From contig VJWN01000001.1 of NCBI GenBank assembly GCA_007644065.1, forward strand, positions 2,804,340 through 2,868,339: DNA of 64,000 nucleotides, in the 5' to 3' direction. A program made the position numbers and the translations under genes. Positions 57,067 through 64,000 of this stretch are shown here, in pieces (the stretch's first letter is position 1; each line of letters begins with the position of its first letter). The DNA is from Margaritispora aquatica. Taxonomy: Eukaryota > Ascomycota > Leotiomycetes > Helotiales > Discinellaceae. The notes beneath the pieces are model-generated. The model ran no database searches and was not told the origin of the DNA. It saw nothing but the letters and a program-made list of their open reading frames with translations.

Positions 57067-58748
57067 TTAAATAACAGAGTCCATATCACCATTCCTAGGT
57101 CTCTCTTCCAACCTCACGCTCCGTGGTGGACGTCTAGGCATCGTCCCGGGGATAGCACCACCACCTGATGGAGAAGGACTTCTTGGTGGGCTAGACGGCT
57201 GAATTGCATATGGAGCAGGAGGAACATATTCCTTGTAAACGTACGAATCAATCGGTATGTCCATCTTGACCTCGACGTCCTCCTCCTCAATCAGCTTATC
57301 CTTGTCATCTTCAGCTGCCTTGGGGCGCGAGTAATCACCTGGCTTGGTGCAGCCATCTGGGACATAGAAGCGCAGATCTATGCGTGCAAGCGCGTATCCT
57401 GCCACAACCATGATCTCGGGCATGAAGCCTGTAACATAAAAGACAGCCTTGGAGTTCAGCGCGCCTGGGTTTTCAATTGGCTTCAACTTCACATTGTCGA
57501 TGAGTCTGATGATAGCTCCTACGGCCAAGACCACGGAAGCAAGAATCAGGATCAAGATCTTGGCGTGTATGCCCCCTTTCCCAAATCTCTCAGGTGGAGT
57601 GGAAGAAGGGAAGAGACCTGCAATACCAAGAAAGATGATGGGAATGACGCAGAGGAAGAGGGTGTAGCATGAGCCAAAAATGACAAGATCGTGGATCGTG
57701 GATGCTTGCTTAGGTTTGATGAGGAAGACAGAGAGGGTCGCGTTGATGATATTCCAGAAAATTATGCCTGGTACTGAAACTATGATTGCCCAGAAGAAAG
57801 CCGTCCCCGGGCCACTCCAACCAATTTTAGGGTGAATTGAACGGATGAGACGTTGGGTAAAGAACGCGTTTACTGCGAAGAGAACGACAACTCTGTTTGT
57901 CTCGGTTAGCTTTGGTGGCGTAGAATAGGGGAGATGTGGGTCACTTACCCGGCTCCTTCGAAAATCAGTGCTGCAAGCACAACACTATTGTTGCTCGGTC
58001 TGAAGATCCATACAATTCGCATTGTACATGTAACAGTCCTAACCATGCAGAAATCGAATACCAAATCAGACAAGTGGAATTTGTGTCCCCTCTTGCTATT
58101 CACCTCGTGAATCGTGAAGTGAGTCACGGCACCTGTCATGAAGAATACCAAAAAGACTATCGTAACTGGCAGATCAACTTTCTTGTTCGGTACCCCCCCC
58201 AGGATCGCATCAGGAGGTGCAATAGGCTTCTTGACATTCTCCTGAACTAATTCAGGCTGTAGTGTTTGTATGGCAGCTGCCGCAGTGGCATCAGTCCTTG
58301 AAGCTGCCGTGGCTGCTGCTCGCTGAGGTGAGGCACTTGGTCCTGATTCTGATCTTGAGAGTGATCTGCTATTCAAACCAGATGAGGCTGATCGGCTAAG
58401 TGTAGGCGTAGGCGTAGGCGTAGACGAGACCTCAGATGCGAGCGTTGAAAGTGCTATTGCCGGGTTTGCTATTGCAGCTTGTGATTGTGTCGCCGTAACA
58501 GATATGATTATAGATTCTATTATTGTTTCCCTCACTGTCGACAACCTCGCTGGCTCTGACTGGGTGACTGTTGAAATGAACGAGACTGTCGACAACCTCG
58601 CTGGCTCTGACTGGGTGACTGTTGAAATGAACGAGACTGTCGATATAGCCGCTGGTACCGGCCGAGCTGATGATGAAATTATAGTTGTCGCTAAAATAGG
58701 GACCAATGGTGCCGCCTGCGGCGTCGCCTTGGAAGATGATGAGCCCAT
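57067..58748 (-). CDS. Multi-span membrane protein, probably fungal DUF3112 family
   Basis: Exon 1 is 57949-58748 (starts MGSSSSKATPQ), intron 57893-57948 (GTAAGT...AACAG), exon 2 is 57067-57892; 541 aa. The first ~190 residues are Ser/Thr/Ala-rich and include a duplicated 17-residue unit (TVSFISTVTQSEPARLS), encoded by a 51-bp tandem repeat. About seven hydrophobic spans follow, among them VTIVFLVFFMTGAVTHF, VVLAALIFEGAGVVVLFAV, FFWAIIVSVPGIIFW and ILILILASVVLAVGAII. IRSIHPKIGW between spans and the FYVTGFMPEIM segment fit DUF3112 as I remember it. The tail is acidic, then Pro-rich. A plasma-membrane receptor or transport role is guesswork. Confidence 0.78.
58534..58635. repeat. 51-bp exact tandem duplication inside the membrane-protein gene
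   Basis: Copies 58534-58584 and 58585-58635 are identical, followed by a partial third start. The unit is a multiple of three, so it adds 17 residues in frame. Confidence 0.95.
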
Positions 58749-61700
58749 GATAATGGTCAATCAAATAGAGATGTATTCCACTTGAAATTGCCTCCTTTCG
58801 AGAATAGAGAACCACTCTTCTAATTATGAAGTCCTAGCTTGCCGTGGCTCAGCCATAAGCAAAGCAACGTCAGAATAAAGTAAATGAAAATCTACACTTT
58901 CCAATATCCACACAGGTGGATTTCAACCTGGTCTGATGAAGCAGCAATTCCTCATAGGCCGCGTCAACAAGAACTCGCATCGTTAGTTGCAGTAAAGATG
59001 CCATGCTACTCGCATCAACAATCTCAAAGTGGTTTCATGGGTGCACAAAAACTATCAGGAGTCGCACGATGACATGAAACCAGTACACAACTTTGTGCAA
59101 AGGTTGCAACCTATTTCTTTTTGATCTAATTGTCTTCAAACCAACATCAGCCAATAAGTTGATATAGGGAATATGATTTTAAGTCCTGACCATGATACTC
59201 CATCTCTCATCCGTCGGAAGTATCTCAGTTGAAAATTCTGACCGCTATCGTGGAGAATTAGATCGGGGCCAAGCTTCCCGATGCTTGACACTGTCTCACA
59301 TGATATGAATGAAGGCAAATGTGGGGTACAACCAAAGAGATATCGTAATTTGTAACTGGATATCTGATAATCCGGTGCGTTGCGAATTGAAGATAGAGCT
59401 TTCATGAGTTCAAAAGAAGAAGAAAATAAGTATGCAGGCATTTGATTTGTGGCACCCAAGCATATGAGATTGTTAGACTGATAGCACCCGAAATCAAATG
59501 TCAACAAAATCATCAGAATTTGACAATGGACTGATATAATTTTCACACTAAACATGTGAAATAGGTGTATTCTGAAGCAGAAGGCGCACGAAGACCGCTT
59601 CGGTGACCATATGAACAAAAGCATTCTTGAGGCGACAAACAGGCTTCTGAAGTTGCTATCATTCCAGCCAACATCTAGCCAAAACTTCAATGAAATGAAT
59701 GCCTTATTGAAGACAGCTAAAAAGAAGTACAGCCCGACTTTGCGGCATAACTTACGTGGTGAAGTGTGTATCAAACACACATAATTGGTTGATGTCCGAT
59801 GCCTCTCAAGTTATGAGATTGAAACCCCAAGTAGACAGGGTTCGGACGAACGATGAATGGCTTCTAGCACTTCTGTCGAGCGAGGGATCGATTTTTAGCG
59901 TCAATATCTATACTGCCTTATCTCAGCATTGTGTTTTGACTTTTGCTTGAACGCGAAACAAGGTGTTTGCGTAAATCGACTCCTAATGAAACAACCGACC
60001 AACCAGAAGAGAGTCTGTGTGAAATGTTCTCTTTCATTTCCAGTACGAAGCCGCTGCCATTCTCCGGTCTTGCTTATATATTCTGACTCTGATATTGAAA
60101 TGTTGGATCCTGTGTGTGTAAGACGGAGCGAACATTAGATCGTTTGTAGGTACGCAAATGCCCGAGGCGCAACTGTATACCTTACGGATGATCCATTTCA
60201 CTAATGTCTATCAAGCTTTGCCGTCTGCAGTGTCCAATAAGTGTACTAACAGGTACTAATGCGGAAGCTAGATAGTAGTCGTTAGACTAAAGCTCCTTTG
60301 GGACCAATGCAGAGCCTAAAGCAGCAATATCGAGCTACTTGGTTTGTTTGACTGCTGAGCAGGGATATGTGATCTAGTCGCCCGTTTGATCAGACTAGCC
60401 CCGAATTTGCGATGATACTGAACGAGGCTCAACGAGCTTGATCGGCATAACCCGTGCGTAATATCTCCGTACACAGATCCAAGCAATGACAAGGCAAATT
60501 CATCGTGCTCTTTTCAGCAGCTCACTCATATGGTGAATGAGGAAAGATCACCAAGAGCAGAGACACGGGACAATACGACAATTCCCATGAGTGTCTAACC
60601 AGCCGGTATTTGATGGGCCGGGAGCGACCCGCGATACCCGATGTGGCAGTCTTCACGCCGATTTTTGTTGTTTTGTCCTTTCACACTAAAATCAGGCTGT
60701 GAAGAGTTTGATATTTCGTCGACTTACAACTTGAGGTAGATACAATCCGGCAAAGACTAGCATTGTTGTACCGGGCATTTTCTCCGGCAGTACCAACATC
60801 ATTGACAGGCAAGAGGAAAGATGCGACGACTGGCAATATGGCCGTTGCGATGTGTCAATATGCCATGCCATGTCTTGAGACCCACGAGGTTTGCTCGTGT
60901 TTTGATTTTGCTCATGTTTCGGGAGGTCATACGAGTATGTGTGTGCATTGTCTTCTAGCTGGCTTCCATGCGGGCGGCACAGACATCTCAGGCTGTCTGA
61001 CCAAGCTGTAAAGGTGGCTGATGGTGGAGAGGATAAAAGATCCGAATTCGATGGGATGTGAGTGATGGCTTCACATGGCTGACGATCATGTTTGAGGGTG
61101 AGAGGGTGTGAGGGTGTGTAGAACTTGAGGATGTGTTTGACTAGGTGATTATTGTCTTCAGATTCCAATTACTAGGAAACCACCTTAGCGTCTAGTAGGG
61201 CCTCGGATCACCACCCCTGAGCTCCCAATAGGGTTAGCGTCTGGTCATTCGCTAGAGTTAATCCGGACACGATTTGAACGGGGGAACTTCCAACGTCACA
61301 TCAACATGACGGTAATACTACCTATCTTACCTTACCAAAATCAAAACCAAAACATATACCACACAGAAAAAATTGATTCCTCGGAATACCCCTGGCCGCA
61401 TTTATCCATTCCATCGAACCTTATTCAATTATCAAGGAGACCTCACTAACCTGTCTTGCTTGCTTACTCGAATCATGACTCAAAGTTTCCCATAGTAGCA
61501 TCTTGAAAGGGTATCATGGCACTCACAAGCTCTTTCTTTGTCGAAGATGCTCTGGATACACGTATATCATTGGACTGTTTTGCTTGCCCGTGAACATTTT
61601 TCTGCAGTTCTTTTTCTTGGTATCAATCCACTCTCTCCACACACTAATTCGAAACACACCTGGCTCTCTCTGTGACTAGGGCGCAGGTTGAACCACGAGT

Positions 61701-62567
61701 GTTGTACCCTGCTTGATGTGGATTTCCCATTGCAGGAAAGTTCATTGGTATCCTTGAGCTTTCGGTCTGTGCTGTACAAGCCGCTACTAGATCAGTAAAT
61801 CTAGCTCGAAGTCGAAATATCGCATCGCATCAGTAGTGGGGCTTGTTATTATTTTTTATGATTTTGTTTCGTTTTGCATTTGGTACGGGCTAATTCGTCT
61901 TACCTTCAAACCTCAAGGTCAATCAAGCTCTGCATAAGTCTTTTCGCGTTGCATTTGCTAGCTGTCAAGTGTCAAACCCAAGAGAGAAGATGCCGCAAAC
62001 GAAGTTCGTCGATGTCGATCTACAATACCTAGCCTGACCTTTGTCTCTTCCATGTCGTTCGTCTGTGTGTAACCGAGCATGTTGGTCCGAATGTATTGGT
62101 CCACTTAATCCGTGCTGCCGGTGTTTGATCAGCTCTATCATGGATTATTGTGAGATTTCAACTCAGGTGCCAGCTCGAGGAAGAGGCTCATTGACACTAG
62201 GCTTTGTCAAGGGCTCATGCGATCATCATCTGTTTCTCGTATACCTATCCGTCCCAAGGATGGTCATGATGGTCAGCTATCAAGTCCCGATTTTAATACT
62301 CTCGGAGTTTAGTGTACCCAGGCACATGTAACAGCTGCGCATTATATCGAATCTATCCACACTGGAGGAATGTGCATCCGTGACAACGGAATCACCAAAG
62401 CCTGTTATATCCCATGCACGTAAACGCCATATATCACAGATATCCCGCCAGCTCAGTAGGAACATCATTGCTTTCCCTTATCTTCTACCTCCTCTTTAAT
62501 ATATTCAACAATAACCCTTTACGACGGATCAACTCTTGTCCATTAATCGACAAGACATTTGATCATC
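58749..62567. other. Long stretch between membrane-protein and polyketide synthase genes
   Basis: About 3.8 kb. The longest frames (59136-59780 and 60692-61168, both minus) have compositions unlike real proteins of this genome. A degenerate tRNA-like segment is near 61255-61325. No gene supported. Confidence 0.5.
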
Positions 62568-64000
62568 ATGGATGTCGTACTTTTCGGGGACCAGACCGTC
62601 GATCCTAAGCAGTTTTTGTTCAAGGTTCTCCGTCGAAAAGGTTATCCTCTTCTTTCTTCATTCTTCGAGCAAGTGCAGGTTGCTCTCCAAGATGAAATCG
62701 CTTCACTTCCATCAACGAGTCGACGAAGCCTGCCTCCATTCTCCAACATAGCAGAGCTTGTGGAGAGGTATTACGAGGCAGACCACCCAGATGTTGGAAT
62801 TGAAAGCACTCTCACGTGCCTAGCGCAACTGTCGCATTTCATCGGGTATGTTCTCGATTTATTTTCTGTAGTATATCAGGAGTTCGGCTAATCTATATAA
62901 TCAAGCTACTTTGAAGATTTTCCTCTCGAATACCCTCGGATTCGCAGCACACAGATTCTGGGAATCTGCACTGGATTGCTCGCTGCTTCTGCCGTTGCGT
63001 CAAGCAGGTCCTTGTCTTCTTTAATACCTATTGCAGTGCAAACTATTAGAATCGCCTTTCGCTTAGGATCAAGAGTGTCCATGGTTGGAGGTCAGCTGGA
63101 ATCTCCAAAAGATAAATTACAGTCATGGTCAACCATTGTTCTTGGCATCTCGGAGACCGACGCGGAAGCTGCTCTTGTCGACTTCAACGGGAAAGAGGTG
63201 AGTAATATCGATATCAGCTATGGTGCGATACTGACTTTGTAGACCCATGGTTTGTCACATTCAAACAAACTCTTTATCAGTGCTGCTGGGTCAATGTCAG
63301 TTACTGTTAGTGGAGCTCCTACACTACGATACCAATTATTAGAGAAATCACCCGCTTTTCAAAATCTACAGCATCGAGATATTCCAATCAAGGGACCCTA
63401 CCATGCAGAACACTTATATAGTGATCTAGACGTTGATCGAATTATTAATCTCGAGATTGCATCTCGTCTCGAAAAGCATTCCATAATTCATTCGCTAATC
63501 GGATTGTCACTCCCGATAAAGCCTACCTCAACTCTCGAGCTCTTTCAACAGTCTGTGACAGAAATTTTGGCAAGAAAAGTTCACTGGGAAGCATCAGTCA
63601 AAACGTGCGTCGGTAATGTCCGGTCATCGTCCGTTGGAGGAGTGAGAATCCTACCGATGGGGGCTACTGCTCTATCGAACAATCTTGTCTCAGCATTCAA
63701 AATTGGTGGTGGATTGCAAATTGCTCTGGTCGATGGTGTTTCTTGGTTTGCCAACAACACCATCCCCAGAAGTGTCAATGGCGATCTCCGGAATTCGAAA
63801 ATTGCAATCATTGGCATGGCTGGCCGCTTTCCAAACTCTGCAGACCATGAGGCGTTCTGGCAGTTACTGGAACAAGGACTTGATGTGCACCGAGAGGTTA
63901 GTATCCTGAGCACGACTCTTTAACTGATTTCTTTCGCTAACGTGTTAACAAGATTCCCTCTGATCGTTTTGATGCCAAAGCTCACTACGACCCAAGCGGG
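62568..64000 (+). CDS. Non-reducing polyketide synthase, 5' part (SAT and start of KS)
   Basis: Iterative aromatic polyketide synthase, cut by the right edge. Exons: 62568-62845, 62906-63197, 63243-63896, 63953 to the end; all joins in frame. The starter-unit acyltransferase domain opens the protein (MDVVLFGDQTVDPKQFLFK, FSNIAELVERYYEADHP). Its active-site GxCxG is visible in ILGICTGLLAASAVASS, and KLFISAAGSMSVTVSG and DIPIKGPYHAEHLYSD follow. Near residue 395 the ketosynthase begins (SKIAIIGMAGRFPNSADHEA, IPSDRFDAKAHYDPSG). The N-terminus does not match what I remember of DHN-melanin synthases. Product template, ACP and release domain lie outside, so the product cannot be read. The start ATG is preceded by a non-ATG open frame only. 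Confidence 0.93.

Noticed and set aside
59136..59780. 214-codon minus-strand frame
   Set aside because: Cys/Phe/Ser-rich random composition, no domain, no splice-supported extension.
60692..61168. 158-codon minus-strand frame
   Set aside because: Composition looks random (many His, Ser, Pro, Cys) and no family resemblance.
61225..61240. TAGGGTTAG, a telomere-repeat-like nonamer that could be a telomerase RNA template
   Set aside because: One nonamer is expected by chance in a window this size and nothing nearby supports a telomerase RNA.
61255..61325. tRNA-like segment on the minus strand (TTCAAAT loop and a 5-bp anticodon-like stem)
   Set aside because: The T stem does not pair, the loop of the anticodon-like hairpin is eight bases and the acceptor arm is missing; at best a decayed tRNA fragment.

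Overview
This is nuclear DNA of a filamentous ascomycete (Pezizomycotina). I favour Leotiomycetes, by inference only. The support is: many 45-115 bp GT-AG introns with CTAAC-like branch sites; fungus-only families (perilipin CAP20/MPL1 type, Zn2Cys6 regulator, non-reducing polyketide synthase with a SAT domain, DHN-melanin-type tailoring enzymes); and intergenic DNA rich in pentanucleotide microsatellites. Most genes below were assembled from exons by hand, and joined exon lengths were checked for frame.

Left part (1-15.3 kb), accessory in character: a nitrilase cut by the window edge, a 533-aa orphan with a lipidation-type N-terminus, a class I terpene synthase broken by a frameshift and an in-frame TGA, two small orphans, a protein made of two copies of one domain, an Hsp20-type chaperone, a secreted subtilase that has lost its catalytic Ser, and a 208-aa orphan. 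Middle part (15-44.4 kb), mostly housekeeping: a CAP20-like perilipin, a calponin-homology/coiled-coil protein, a 344-aa orphan, a BTB protein, a GEN1/Yen1 Holliday-junction resolvase divergent from dynactin Arp10, a mitochondrial seryl-tRNA synthetase, then a gene-poor stretch with about six copies of a ~25-bp motif spaced near 170 bp, and another orphan with a previously hidden last exon. Long repeat-rich gaps lie at 15.2-18.7, 19.3-21.7, 23.8-26.7, 27.8-30.1 and 31.7-33.2 kb.

Right part (44.6-64 kb) looks like an aromatic polyketide locus. A scytalone-dehydratase-like enzyme and a naphthol/versicolorin-type reductase are divergently transcribed. They are followed by a Zn2Cys6 regulator with an 11-nt micro-exon, a multi-span membrane protein, and the 5' end (SAT plus start of KS) of a non-reducing polyketide synthase that runs off the right edge. 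The tailoring pair could serve DHN-melanin. Its sequence details fit an anthraquinone-type pathway at least as well.

Strongest leads: the catalytically dead subtilase, the phased 170-bp motif array downstream of the seryl-tRNA synthetase, the decayed terpene synthase beside an orphan and a nitrilase, and the polyketide locus.
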